Source: Algimonas porphyrae (GTDB lineage: Bacteria; Pseudomonadota; Alphaproteobacteria; Caulobacterales; Maricaulaceae). Taken from it: a stretch of DNA of 64,000 nucleotides. The notes beneath the pieces were generated by a model. That model worked only from the letters and a program-made list of their open reading frames with translations. It searched no databases and had not been told where the DNA came from. Numbering within the stretch: position 1 is the first letter of the stretch; the number at the start of each line of letters is the position of its first letter. The position numbers and the translations under genes are program-made. Below are positions 31,220-39,231 of the stretch, piece after piece. Location of the stretch: positions 1,986,001 through 2,050,000 of the forward strand of contig NZ_CP163424.1 of the NCBI RefSeq assembly GCF_041429795.1, in the 5' to 3' direction.

Positions 31220-31882
31220 GTGCGTAGAATCAAGACAGATGGGTTGGAGGGTGAGCGGCTTGCGTTGGTCGAGGCAGCCAACGCGCGCGGTAAAAACCTC
31301 AAAGAGCTTTCACTGAAGCTGGGTAGAAATCACTCGTATCTCTACCAGTTCGTCAAGCGCCACGCGCCGGCCCACCTTACAGCTGAAGATGCCAGCGCCC
31401 TGGGCAAGTGGCTAATGGTGGATCCATCCAGCCTGTCTGCCAACTACGTATCTAGCCTGCTATTGGCGGAAAGCGCTCCTGCAAAGAAGCCCATCCCCAT
31501 CGTCGGCTACATCGGCGCGGGTGATGAGGTGCAGTTCGTGGACAGCTACGCCAAGGGCGACGGCATGGACGAGGTGACGGTGGAGGGCTACTATTCCCCG
31601 TCCGCTGTGGGAGCCGTGATACGCGGTCATTCCATGCGAGACCGCAACCTGTTCGACGAGGATCTCTTGATCTGGGACGACACGCGGCCCGACATTGAAG
31701 CTTTCGTCGGTAAGCGCGCCTGCGTGGTCAAGCTGGCCGACGAGCGCATTATGGTGAAGCAGGTCGTGCATGGCGCGGAACCGGGCCTCTACACCCTGCT
31801 ATCGTCCAACTATCCGCCTATCGAGGACGTGGCGCTACTCTGGTGCGCCAAGATCAAACTGGTTTTGCAGCGGGGGGATTGA
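31220..31882 (+). CDS. CI-type repressor with S24 autoprotease domain
   Basis: A 220-residue prophage repressor. Residues 10-70 hold a helix-turn-helix (GKNLKELSLKLGRNHSYLYQ). Residues about 92-215 are the LexA/CI S24 domain, with a cleavage-site-like VGYIGAGDE, catalytic Ser138 (IRGHSMRDRN) and Lys171 (ACVVKLADE). RecA-stimulated self-cleavage would induce the prophage. The GTG start may be leaderless. The 3-TM gene follows 2 bases later. Confidence 0.9.
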   Translation: MRRIKTDGLEGERLALVEAANARGKNLKELSLKLGRNHSYLYQFVKRHAPAHLTAEDASALGKWLMVDPSSLSANYVSSLLLAESAPAKKPIPIVGYIGAGDEVQFVDSYAKGDGMDEVTVEGYYSPSAVGAVIRGHSMRDRNLFDEDLLIWDDTRPDIEAFVGKRACVVKLADERIMVKQVVHGAEPGLYTLLSSNYPPIEDVALLWCAKIKLVLQRGD

Positions 31883-31884
31883 GG

Positions 31885-32274
31885 ATGGAGCCAGTCGCGT
31901 TCGGATTGGCGCTGGGTGGATATGGGACAATATCAGCCCTACTCTTTCGTAGTGCCGACGAGCATCCGGCTCATACGCAATCTCTATGTTTATTCATCGC
32001 GCTCTTTGCTACAGTAGCGACGTTAATATGCACGATAAACACGGGGATTGATGCGTATCATCGCAACAACCTTCGGCCAGAATGGTACTCCCCACTTAAA
32101 GCAAGCGAAGCCGATCAGGTGAAGATAGATAGACTTACTGAACAGGTACGTTTTCAGGGATCACTCCTACTCATTTTTCTCACAATCACTCTTACAGCTC
32201 TTTTCGCCATGTGGCGCGCGGAGCTTGCTATGCGAGATGATTCCGCCAGCCCCACAACCGCAGATGAAACCTAG
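31885..32274 (+). CDS. three-span membrane protein co-transcribed with CI
   Basis: A 129-residue protein starting 2 bases after CI. Hydrophobic segments at about 3-20 (VAFGLALGGYGTISALLF), 29-49 (LCLFIALFATVATLIC) and 97-117 (LLLIFLTITLTALFAMW); a charged loop (SEADQVKIDRLTEQVRF) lies between the last two. Expression with the repressor in the lysogen suggests a superinfection-exclusion role. No family is recognised. Confidence 0.65.
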   Translation: MEPVAFGLALGGYGTISALLFRSADEHPAHTQSLCLFIALFATVATLICTINTGIDAYHRNNLRPEWYSPLKASEADQVKIDRLTEQVRFQGSLLLIFLTITLTALFAMWRAELAMRDDSASPTTADET

Positions 32275-32314
32275 CGTGTAAAAGGCCAGTATCGCCGTCA
32301 ATTCATCGCCTCCC

Positions 32315-32337
32315 AGCCCGCCACGTGCGGGCTTTTT
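32315..32337 (+). terminator. rho-independent terminator after the CI operon
   Basis: AGCCCGC (32315-32321), loop CACGT, GCGGGCT (32327-32333), then a T tract to 32337. It closes the CI/3-TM transcript just before the second control region. Confidence 0.85.
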
Positions 32338-32343
32338 CATAGG

Positions 32344-32409
32344 ATAGCAGAAAGAATAGCATCACGATAGCAAAATAGCTATTGACCATAATAGGACATA
32401 TGCTATCTA
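32344..32409 (+). promoter_or_regulatory. second control region: ATAGC array with promoter
   Basis: ATAGC occurs at 32344, 32356, 32367 and 32375 (the last within ATAGCTAT), and inverted at 32402-32406 (GCTAT). The promoter TTGACC (32382-32387), 16 bp, TATCTA (32404-32409) is embedded in it. The motif is shared with the CI-Cro operator region, so the same repressor probably silences this rightward operon. Confidence 0.6.
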
Positions 32410-32444
32410 CATCCTCATAGCCAATGACGGCAATGGAGGATGGC

Positions 32445-32738
32445 ATGGATTTCAAATTCGAAAATATCGCGATGCCCGCAATTAAGTCGGGCAGAAAAGA
32501 AGCTCCCGAAACGACGAAGTTTAAAGAGGCTATCTCAAGTCTATCGGTTGGCGGTCCAGCCATCACTGCTTCGCCTGACCCCAAGTCCCCTTTGAAGAAT
32601 CTGCGAACTTCCGCCTTGCTGCGAAAGCGCATGGCCGCTTGTGCCCTTGGCGTCGGTGGCAAGGGCGCTTTCGCAATCCGCACGCTCGATGACGGTCGCG
32701 TTGGTGTGTGGCGCGTCAAAGAAGACCCGTCCGCATGA
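32445..32738 (+). CDS. first gene of the rightward phage operon, small protein
   Basis: A 97-residue protein starting MDFKFENIAMPAIKSGRKE after GGAGGA. The central part (NLRTSALLRKRMAACALGVG) and RVGVWRVK end suggest a small DNA-binding or regulatory domain. It is the first gene after the ATAGC-controlled promoter. No family is recognised. Confidence 0.6.
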   Translation: MDFKFENIAMPAIKSGRKEAPETTKFKEAISSLSVGGPAITASPDPKSPLKNLRTSALLRKRMAACALGVGGKGAFAIRTLDDGRVGVWRVKEDPSA

Positions 32739-33169
32739 CCGGCCTCACACATGACCTTTACCTGATCCAGTTCGAAGCGGACGGGTCTTACACGAAGCCG
32801 TGGCAGGCAGAGTGCGAAACGCCCACGTCGCTGGATGACGTGGCTCGCGAGCTGTCCGAGTGCGATGGAATGCGCCTTCTGCGCGTCACCCAAATCTGCC
32901 CGGATCACACGAACCGTGACGTGACCGAGGAAGCGCTTGAGGCTTTCGTTCAGCGCTTCCGCGACTGGACGGCGAGCGAGATCATAAAGAGATGCGCGCA
33001 AATCGACGGGCGCTCCACCACAGGCGAATGGACATACGGTCCCGGCTATATCGGTCTGATGGCCGAGGCGCTTGAGGCCTATGCCGACGCACTCCCTCTG
33101 TCCGCGGATGACCGCGCCGCTGCGAAGGCTGATGCTTGGCGCGATGAAGCCAAGATGGAGGTCGCGTGA
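32735..33169 (+). CDS. small phage protein, function unknown
   Basis: A 144-residue soluble protein (ATGA start). LTHDLYLIQFEADGSYTKPW and the C-terminal LPLSADDRAAAKADAWRDEA show mixed strand and helix. No family is recognised. Confidence 0.55.
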   Translation: MTGLTHDLYLIQFEADGSYTKPWQAECETPTSLDDVARELSECDGMRLLRVTQICPDHTNRDVTEEALEAFVQRFRDWTASEIIKRCAQIDGRSTTGEWTYGPGYIGLMAEALEAYADALPLSADDRAAAKADAWRDEAKMEVA

Positions 33170-33390
33170 TGACGGCCTTTGACGCCGCCATACACGAGCC
33201 TCGCGGTGATCTGATGGATGATCTGTTCGAGGCGCTAGTCAAGCATGAAGACGCGGCAAGGGCCACAGGGCAATCCTGTGAGGACGGCGAGGGTTGCTGC
33301 GACCTCTACCTGCGGGACGATCCACACCTGCACGCCCTGCGCCGGATCGCCAATGAGCTTCATGATGAATTTAAGGCGAGGGCTGCGTGA
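33169..33390 (+). CDS. small acidic phage protein
   Basis: A 73-residue acidic protein with CEDGEGCCDLY, a Cys cluster that might bind metal. TGATG overlaps at both ends couple it to its neighbours. No family is recognised. Confidence 0.5.
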   Translation: MTAFDAAIHEPRGDLMDDLFEALVKHEDAARATGQSCEDGEGCCDLYLRDDPHLHALRRIANELHDEFKARAA

Positions 33391-34625
33391 TGGCTGATAC
33401 CTTACACATCACTAAATCAGATTTAGACGAGAACGGCTTCTACAAAGAAGACTCAATCGACTTCGACGGACACATTCGCATCGCCGCGAACCTTGGCTAT
33501 GTCCGGTTTAAGTTCTCCATTCGAGCAAATCTCAGCATTCAAGCTGACGCTGGATCGGGCATCAAGGCTGGAGGGGGCATCGAGGCTGGATGGGGCATCA
33601 AGGCTGGATGGGGCATCGAGGCTGGAGAGGGCATCGAGGCTGGATGGGGCATCGAGGCTGGATGGGGCATCGAGGCTGGATGGGGCATCAAGGCTGGATC
33701 GGGCATCAAGGCTGGAGAGGGCATCGAGGCTGGAGAGGGCATCGAGGCTGGATGGGGCATCGAGGCTGGATGGGGCATCGAGGCTGGATGGGGCATCAAG
33801 GCTGGATCGGGCATCGAGGCTGGATGGGGCATCAAGGCTGGATGGGGCATCAAGGCTGGATGGGGCATCGAGGCTGGATGGGGCATCAAGGCTGGATCGG
33901 GCATCGAGGCTGGATGGGGCATCGAGGCTGGATGGGGCATCAAGGCTGGATCGGGCATCAAGGCTGGAGAGGGCATCGAGGCTGGATCGGGCATCAAGGC
34001 TGGAGAGGGCATCGAGGCTGGAGAGGGCATCTTCGCGAAAACCGTCACGGCTGCATACAACATCTTTGCTGGGGTATCGACTTACATCGACGCGCGCGGT
34101 GCTAATAAGCTTGTTGCCGCCCAAGTCCTGAGCGGAAATCTTGCCTACGGCCTACATGAGCCGTCCGCTCAGCTTATCGATGGCATTCCAACAATTCTTG
34201 GTAAATGGCGGAAGAAAGGTGACATTGAGTACTGCAAGGGGTTTCGCTGTCCTGACGATAGCGACGATCTGAGAGCAAAAGGCAATGCCTGCTTTGTGGC
34301 ACGAAGGGGCGATGTTTATTCGCATGGCCGCAAGTTACGCGAGGCCGTCAATGATCTTGAATATAAGCTTCTGTGCAACGCTAACGTCCCTGAAGTTGCG
34401 GCGCTCATCATTCAGGAAGGTGTGGTCACTCTCCAGCAGTGGCGCGCTATAACGCGGGCGTGTGCATACGGAACCGCGTTGCACTTGGGCCTGTCTGTCG
34501 ATGACCTCCCTGAGAGCATGTCTATTCAAGACAGTTTTGAAAAGTGCGCCGGAACAGGCTTCGGAAATACGTACCGAAGGGCGCTTCTGGATGCTGGCTA
34601 TGTCCCGGCTGAGGTGGCCGCATGA
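33390..34625 (+). CDS. hexapeptide-repeat (beta-solenoid) phage protein
   Basis: A 411-residue protein. Residues 1-54 are a small beta domain; 55-216 are 27 hexapeptides of the form G-[WSEG]-G-I-[EK]-A, varying at two positions only; 217-411 form a globular domain with CKGFRCPDDSDD and FVARRGDVYSHGRKLREA. A strict six-residue period with Gly/Ile/Ala suggests a parallel beta-solenoid whose exposed faces carry the variable residues. Function unknown; binding or scaffold roles are inferred. TGATG couples it to the upstream gene. Confidence 0.75.
   Translation: MADTLHITKSDLDENGFYKEDSIDFDGHIRIAANLGYVRFKFSIRANLSIQADAGSGIKAGGGIEAGWGIKAGWGIEAGEGIEAGWGIEAGWGIEAGWGIKAGSGIKAGEGIEAGEGIEAGWGIEAGWGIEAGWGIKAGSGIEAGWGIKAGWGIKAGWGIEAGWGIKAGSGIEAGWGIEAGWGIKAGSGIKAGEGIEAGSGIKAGEGIEAGEGIFAKTVTAAYNIFAGVSTYIDARGANKLVAAQVLSGNLAYGLHEPSAQLIDGIPTILGKWRKKGDIEYCKGFRCPDDSDDLRAKGNACFVARRGDVYSHGRKLREAVNDLEYKLLCNANVPEVAALIIQEGVVTLQQWRAITRACAYGTALHLGLSVDDLPESMSIQDSFEKCAGTGFGNTYRRALLDAGYVPAEVAA
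33552..34037. repeat. 18-bp tandem repeat array, 27 units, two variable codons
   Basis: Units of GGA-NNN-GGC-ATC-NAG-GCT in perfect phase. Codon 2 is TGG, TCG, GAG or GGG; codon 5 is GAG or AAG; the last unit is degenerate (GGCATCTTCGCG end). Units 5-8 and 11-14 have the same order of variants, so blocks have been duplicated. All frames are open across the array, which creates spurious frames on both strands. Confidence 0.95.
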
Positions 34626-34810
34626 CCTCCCCATACCCTTCCCCGATTGGCGCCGCGCCTTCCTCTGCGCGCGCCACAGACCAGGACGTGTCTTCCCGTG
34701 CGTCCGGGTCTGACCGGGTGGCCGCGATGCTCGGTTCCGTCGATTACCACAAGCGCACACGGCCCCGCATGTCACGCGCGTTTCTGTGTGTGCGGAGGAC
34801 GACGCTGTGA
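34622..34810 (+). CDS. 62-aa phage protein between repeat protein and exonuclease
   Basis: ATGA at the start and GTGA at the end couple it to both neighbours. The product is Ser/Arg-rich (SSARATDQDVSSRASGSDRV, YHKRTRPRMSRAFL). No family is recognised; the double coupling is the main support. Confidence 0.45.
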   Translation: MTSPYPSPIGAAPSSARATDQDVSSRASGSDRVAAMLGSVDYHKRTRPRMSRAFLCVRRTTL

Positions 34811-35736
34811 GTGCGCCTGTGATCGATAAACCCGGCGTCTATGACATTGATATGGGTACCTATCATTCGGACTGTGCGTGGCTTCCCAGCCTGTCCAGTG
34901 GCGATCTCGTTGCTATCAGCAAGAACCCAGCGAAATGGTACGCCTATCACTGGTCGAACCCTAAGCGGTTCAAGAGGCCGGAAACCGACGCGCTCCGCAT
35001 TGGGAAAGCCGCCCATGCTCTTGTAACAGGGGGCGAAGACTTCAAAGAACATTACGCGATCCGCCCAGCCCGTTTCACAGACTGGAAAACGAAAGCTTCA
35101 AAAGCTTGGCGCGATAAACGCGAGGGCGATGGGATAACAGTTATAACCATCGAGCAAATGCGCCTGATAAAAGGGATGGCGCGCGCACTCAAATCGTCCC
35201 CTGAGGCGATGCAGATCTTCGAGGTCGGCAGACCAGAGCAGAGCCTGTTCTGGGAAAGCCAAGGGGTTGTCTTAAAGGCCCGTCCTGACGTGATCCCAAT
35301 CCAAGATGCACGGATCATCTGCGACTACAAAACCGTGGCCAGCGTCGAACCTCGAAAGCTGATGCGTGCCATTCTGGATTTCGGATGGGCGCAAAAGCTG
35401 GCCAATGTCACGGCAGGTATGATTGCGACGGTTCCGACAGGTGCAGCTGGGTTTGAGGACTTCGATTTTGTTCTGATCTGTCAGGAGAAGTCGCCTCCGT
35501 TCGAGGTCGTCTGTGTGACGATTCCGCACACGCATATTGCTGACCTTATGCGGCTGAACGAAGCCGCCGTAGCTGAGTTCATCAAGTCGCGCGAAGATGG
35601 TTTCTGGCGCGGCGCAAACGACGGCTTTGTCGAATACCATGATGAAGAATGGAAGCTGGCCAGCATGGCGAGCCGATATGGCGGGCTGAACGGACTGCCA
35701 GGATATAAAGATCATTTCAGAAAGGATGCGGCATGA
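34807..35736 (+). CDS. PD-(D/E)XK exonuclease, RecE/DUF3799-like
   Basis: A 309-residue protein starting at GTG 34807. YHSDCAWLPSLSSGDLVAIS and RIGKAAHALVTG are the family N-terminal motifs. VLKARPDVIPI supplies the metal-binding Asp and IICDYKTVAS the D-x-K. It resects double-stranded ends 5' to 3' for the RecT partner encoded next (ATGA overlap). Confidence 0.9.
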   Translation: MSAPVIDKPGVYDIDMGTYHSDCAWLPSLSSGDLVAISKNPAKWYAYHWSNPKRFKRPETDALRIGKAAHALVTGGEDFKEHYAIRPARFTDWKTKASKAWRDKREGDGITVITIEQMRLIKGMARALKSSPEAMQIFEVGRPEQSLFWESQGVVLKARPDVIPIQDARIICDYKTVASVEPRKLMRAILDFGWAQKLANVTAGMIATVPTGAAGFEDFDFVLICQEKSPPFEVVCVTIPHTHIADLMRLNEAAVAEFIKSREDGFWRGANDGFVEYHDEEWKLASMASRYGGLNGLPGYKDHFRKDAA

Positions 35737-36569
35737 CCGAGATTATTGAGACGAAGACCGAACTGCCTGCAAAGGCTGACATCGCCACAGGCGGCAAGAT
35801 GGGCGCGCTTATTCCGCAAGGTGTGGATGAGACTTTCCGGTTGGCAGAAGGCCTTGTGATGGGCGGCGGAGCGCCAAAGGGCATGAACAAGATGCAGGCC
35901 TTCACGGCTATTGCGAAAGGCTTAGAGGTTGGCTTTGCGCCGATGCAGGCGCTTGCGACTATTGCGAGCATCAACGGGCGCCTGTCCATCTATGGCGATG
36001 GCCTTATCGCGATTGCCCGGCGCGGCGGAAATCGGGTCAAGGAGACCCTTGAAGGTAATGCCGACGCGCGTATCGCGACCTGCACCATTACGCGTGCCGA
36101 TACGGGCGAGGTCATCACACGCTCATTCTCTGTTCAAGACGCCAAGCGAGCGAAGCTTTGGCAGAAGCCGGGTCCATGGTCGCAATATCCAGATCGGATG
36201 CTTGCCGCCCGCGCCCGTGCCTTTGCAATCCGCGACGGCCTCGCTGACAAGCTGTTCGGACTGCACGTCGCAGAAGAAGTCCAGGATATTCCGCAAGAAG
36301 CTGCCGTATCGCCGTCAGACCCGCCAGAGAGCGTGTCACGCTTGCAGCGCCGCCTTGGCACGGCAGGAGCGCCTGACGACGCCAGCGGCGCGCATGACGA
36401 CAAGCAGGATCGTCTATCCGAGGCTATGGCGCTGATGGAAGACGCGATGACGCCTGACGGAGTTGCTCAGCATGTCGATCATGCCGTGGAGGACGACGAC
36501 CCGTCCGGCGACTTTGACGACGACTTCAACCCGCGCGACCCCGCGGATCAACAAGGGCGAGCCGCATAG
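35733..36569 (+). CDS. RecT/Bet-like single-strand annealing protein
   Basis: A 278-residue protein. Core motifs: FRLAEGLVMGGGAPKG, MNKMQAFTAIAKGLEVGFAP, GLIAIARRGGN and MLAARARAFAIRDGLADKLF. The C-terminus is acidic (DDDPSGDFDDDFNPRDPAD), like the SSB-type tips of many annealing proteins. With the exonuclease it forms the phage recombination system. Confidence 0.9.
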   Translation: MTEIIETKTELPAKADIATGGKMGALIPQGVDETFRLAEGLVMGGGAPKGMNKMQAFTAIAKGLEVGFAPMQALATIASINGRLSIYGDGLIAIARRGGNRVKETLEGNADARIATCTITRADTGEVITRSFSVQDAKRAKLWQKPGPWSQYPDRMLAARARAFAIRDGLADKLFGLHVAEEVQDIPQEAAVSPSDPPESVSRLQRRLGTAGAPDDASGAHDDKQDRLSEAMALMEDAMTPDGVAQHVDHAVEDDDPSGDFDDDFNPRDPADQQGRAA

Positions 36570-36578
36570 GAGAGATTG

Positions 36579-37079
36579 ATGGAAACCTTCACGATAAGCG
36601 ATCCAGTCTGTGAGCCAATCCTTCTGGCCGATACCAAGACGTTTCTGCGTCTCGACACAGATGACCATGACAGCTTTCTTAAATACGCAATCGCTGAACA
36701 TCGAGACGCTTTAGAAAAGCATCTTGGTATTGTGATGGGCAACCGTCATTGCGGTGTTGAGGGCTACGTTGACGGAGAGGCGAGGCTTCCACACTGGCCG
36801 ATTTCACAGGTGGAAAGTGTCAAGGTTGATCTTGAACCCGATACTGCGGCCACGATCGACATGGGAGCACGGCCCTGCACTATTAGCGTGAAGGGGACCG
36901 GAGTGGTAACTGTGAGATATACCGCTGGCTACGGAACGTGTCCAAGCGACATCCCGGCGCCTCTTAGGCAGGCCATGCTGTTGCTAGTCGCGCGAGCGTA
37001 TGAACGTCGTTGCTCTGCCCCGGCGGTCATGCCGCTAATGGTCGACGCATTGACAATGCCTTACCGCGTGGTGTCCTGA
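36579..37079 (+). CDS. head-tail connector-like protein in the recombination operon
   Basis: A 166-residue protein (GGAGAG ribosome site). TKTFLRLDTDDHDSFLKYAI and HRDALEKHLGI are the gp6/connector signature; the C-terminal APLRQAMLLLVARAYERR helix also fits. A complete connector already exists in the late operon at 17,696-17,980, so this copy is out of place. It may be captured from another phage or re-used as a DNA-end or portal-interfering protein. Confidence 0.75.
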   Translation: METFTISDPVCEPILLADTKTFLRLDTDDHDSFLKYAIAEHRDALEKHLGIVMGNRHCGVEGYVDGEARLPHWPISQVESVKVDLEPDTAATIDMGARPCTISVKGTGVVTVRYTAGYGTCPSDIPAPLRQAMLLLVARAYERRCSAPAVMPLMVDALTMPYRVVS

Positions 37080-37231
37080 TGACCCGCCTCTGCACAGACT
37101 GCGGCAAGCGTGACGGTCGTCTGATCGTCCACACCGCCAAGCCAGCACCGGGGCGCTGTTCGCGCTGCGCCGAAGAAACAGAGGTCCGGCCCTCGGACTG
37201 TTACCGTGAAGAGATGGGAGACGTGGGATGA
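37079..37231 (+). CDS. small zinc-ribbon protein
   Basis: A 50-residue protein starting by TGATG overlap. CTDCGKRDGRLI and GRCSRCAEE form a CxxC-x(n)-CxxC zinc ribbon. Such mini-proteins are frequent in phage early operons; partner unknown. Confidence 0.65.
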   Translation: MTRLCTDCGKRDGRLIVHTAKPAPGRCSRCAEETEVRPSDCYREEMGDVG

Positions 37232-37425
37232 GTGACGTAACCTATGAAATCATTGCGACGGTTCACAATGGCAACTTCAGCGCTTTCACCGTCACGGAGA
37301 GTGGCGATGATGATGGCTCAATTGTGCTGCGATGCGGCGACGTTGAGATTTACGTGTCAGATGGAAGCATTGCCGACCTGAAGGCAGCAATCGACCGCAT
37401 TCTGGCGGAAAGAGAGGCGGCGTGA
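37228..37425 (+). CDS. small beta-rich phage protein
   Basis: A 65-residue acidic protein. Three predicted strands (VTYEIIATVHNG, FSAFTVTES, IVLRCGDVEIYVSDG) are followed by a helix (DLKAAIDRILAEREA). ATGA and GTGA overlaps link it to its neighbours. No family is recognised. Confidence 0.55.
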   Translation: MSDVTYEIIATVHNGNFSAFTVTESGDDDGSIVLRCGDVEIYVSDGSIADLKAAIDRILAEREAA

Positions 37426-37565
37426 AATCCCGCCACCGCAAAGCCATGCGCGCCAAAAGGCGGGGCCGCGACGACATGACCCGCGCATACGGGTCAGACA
37501 CGCGCACAATGGAGCTTGCCCGCACGCTGGACGCGCTGCGGGCTGAGCGGAAGGAGGGTGGGTAG
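37422..37565 (+). CDS. 47-aa basic phage protein
   Basis: Starts at a GTGA overlap. The N-terminus is very basic (KSRHRKAMRAKRRGRDDMTR) and the rest helical (MELARTLDALRAERKEGG). It ends one base before the HerA-like gene. Nucleic-acid binding is suggested by charge only. Confidence 0.5.
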   Translation: MKSRHRKAMRAKRRGRDDMTRAYGSDTRTMELARTLDALRAERKEGG

Positions 37566-39197
37566 ATGGATAGCTTCCCGATACCAGAAGCCGCATTCGA
37601 TGAGGACGCGATCATTCTGGCCAAAAAGGGCGCGGGCAAGACTGTCCTTGCCAAAGATTTGGTCGAGCGATCCTTGGATGCTGGCGAACGCACGCTCATC
37701 ATCGACCCCAAAGGGGACTGGTGGGGCCTGAAATCCAGCGCAGACGGCAAGTCGGACGGCTATCCCGTCGCGGTTTTTGGTGGGCAGCATGGTGACATGG
37801 AGTTCACTCCGTCCAATGCGGAGCCGTTGGCGAGGATGTTGGCCAATGACAATCTCCCATCCATCATCGACACGTCTTCGCTGACACTTAAAGAGCGTGG
37901 CGCGGCACTAACGTCATTCTACCGCGCGCTTTACCGCCACAATCGGCAGTCCCTCTTTCTTGTCCAAGATGAGGTTCACCAGCTAGCCCCGCAAACGCCG
38001 TCGGGAACGGAGGCGTATGAGTTGAAGGAAATCATCAGCACGATCGTCACTCTTGGACGGCAGCGCGGTTTCCGCCTCCTGTCCATCTGCCAGCGCGTGC
38101 AATTGGTGGACAAGACGCTGGTGACGCAGGCGGACACGCTGATCGCCATGCGCTTGGTCCACAAACGCGACAAAGCTCCTGCGCTCGACTGGTTTTCCGG
38201 TAATGCACCTGACGAGTTCGTCGCGTTGGCTAAGGAGAAGATGGGAAGGCTGGACGTTGGGCAAGCCTTAGTCGGTTGCGCAAACCTAGAACTTTTCGAC
38301 TTGGTTCGCGTCCCGATGAACCGGACATTCGACAGCAGCGCGACACCGAAGCGAGGCGAGGTCCAGATAGAGCCGAGCACGCTTGCGACGGCTGACCTCT
38401 CCGCTGTGCGCGAAGCGCTGCAGGCGAATGATGCGGAGCCGGAGGTCGCGCTATCGCCAGACTTCAGTAAAGACATTGCCCGCCAGATCTCAGATGCCCG
38501 AAAGGAGGGGTACGCGAAAGGGTTTGCCGAGGCTGAGCGCGGCAAGGACAAGGCACACACAGATGGAATTGCTCTAGGGTGGCGCCAAGCGCGAGATGCC
38601 ATGCACGGCGCTCTGGATAGGCTTAAGCCGGAAAAGGCTCCCGCCTTGCCTCCATCAAAGAAAGGGCCCGCCCCCGCCGTAACCGAAAACAGGCCCCGCG
38701 CTGCGTCGAAGAACGCGCTGCCGGGCATTACCTTCACAGGCCCGCAACGACGCGTCGTAGACGCCATTTCGTTCTGGCGAGGGTTTGGTTTCGACACTCC
38801 ATCCCGGGCGCAAGTGGCCTTCGTGGCGCGCTACACATACGGCGGCAGCAGCCTCAAAGCTGCGCTGAGCAGTCTTAGAAAGATCGATGTCGTCAACTAC
38901 CCTCAACCTGACCATGTTTCCCTGGGGCTTGATTGGCCAGTTCCGCAAGCCAGTTTCGATAGGCTTACGAGTGAGTTAAGTGGACCCCAATCCAAGGCCC
39001 TAAAACCCCTCCTGTCAGGCGACACCCTGTCCCGCGCAGAGCTGGCTGAGGCTACAGGCTATGAAAATGGCGGCAGCAGCTTAAAGGCCGCACTGTCTTC
39101 GCTCCGCACACTTGGCCTTATAGACTACCCATCCCCAGGATGCGTCACGGCTGAGCCGTGGCTTGTCGCGCTCCACCAAGCAGAGACAGCGCCATGA
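37566..39197 (+). CDS. HerA/FtsK-like ATPase with tandem winged-helix ends
   Basis: A 543-residue protein. Walker A at 19-26 (AKKGAGKT), Walker B at 130-137 (LFLVQDEV), and a GRQRGFRLLSICQR arginine-finger-like segment at 164-177 show a HerA/VirB4-type motor. After a coiled, charged linker (about 320-390) come two related winged-helix repeats, YGGSSLKAALSSLRKIDVVN and NGGSSLKAALSSLRTLGLID. It probably translocates DNA, bound through the C-terminal domains. It lies just before xis/int. Confidence 0.8.
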   Translation: MDSFPIPEAAFDEDAIILAKKGAGKTVLAKDLVERSLDAGERTLIIDPKGDWWGLKSSADGKSDGYPVAVFGGQHGDMEFTPSNAEPLARMLANDNLPSIIDTSSLTLKERGAALTSFYRALYRHNRQSLFLVQDEVHQLAPQTPSGTEAYELKEIISTIVTLGRQRGFRLLSICQRVQLVDKTLVTQADTLIAMRLVHKRDKAPALDWFSGNAPDEFVALAKEKMGRLDVGQALVGCANLELFDLVRVPMNRTFDSSATPKRGEVQIEPSTLATADLSAVREALQANDAEPEVALSPDFSKDIARQISDARKEGYAKGFAEAERGKDKAHTDGIALGWRQARDAMHGALDRLKPEKAPALPPSKKGPAPAVTENRPRAASKNALPGITFTGPQRRVVDAISFWRGFGFDTPSRAQVAFVARYTYGGSSLKAALSSLRKIDVVNYPQPDHVSLGLDWPVPQASFDRLTSELSGPQSKALKPLLSGDTLSRAELAEATGYENGGSSLKAALSSLRTLGLIDYPSPGCVTAEPWLVALHQAETAP

Positions 39198-39231
39198 CAG
39201 CCAACGCACAGTCACTGACGGGGGTGCGATA

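Noticed and set aside
33453-34131. Several repeat-filled frames on both strands over the hexapeptide array (for example GHRGWM or SSLDAP repeats)
   Set aside because: Any 18-bp repeat without stops is open in all frames. Only the frame starting at 33390 continues into natural sequence on both sides and has coupled start and stop.
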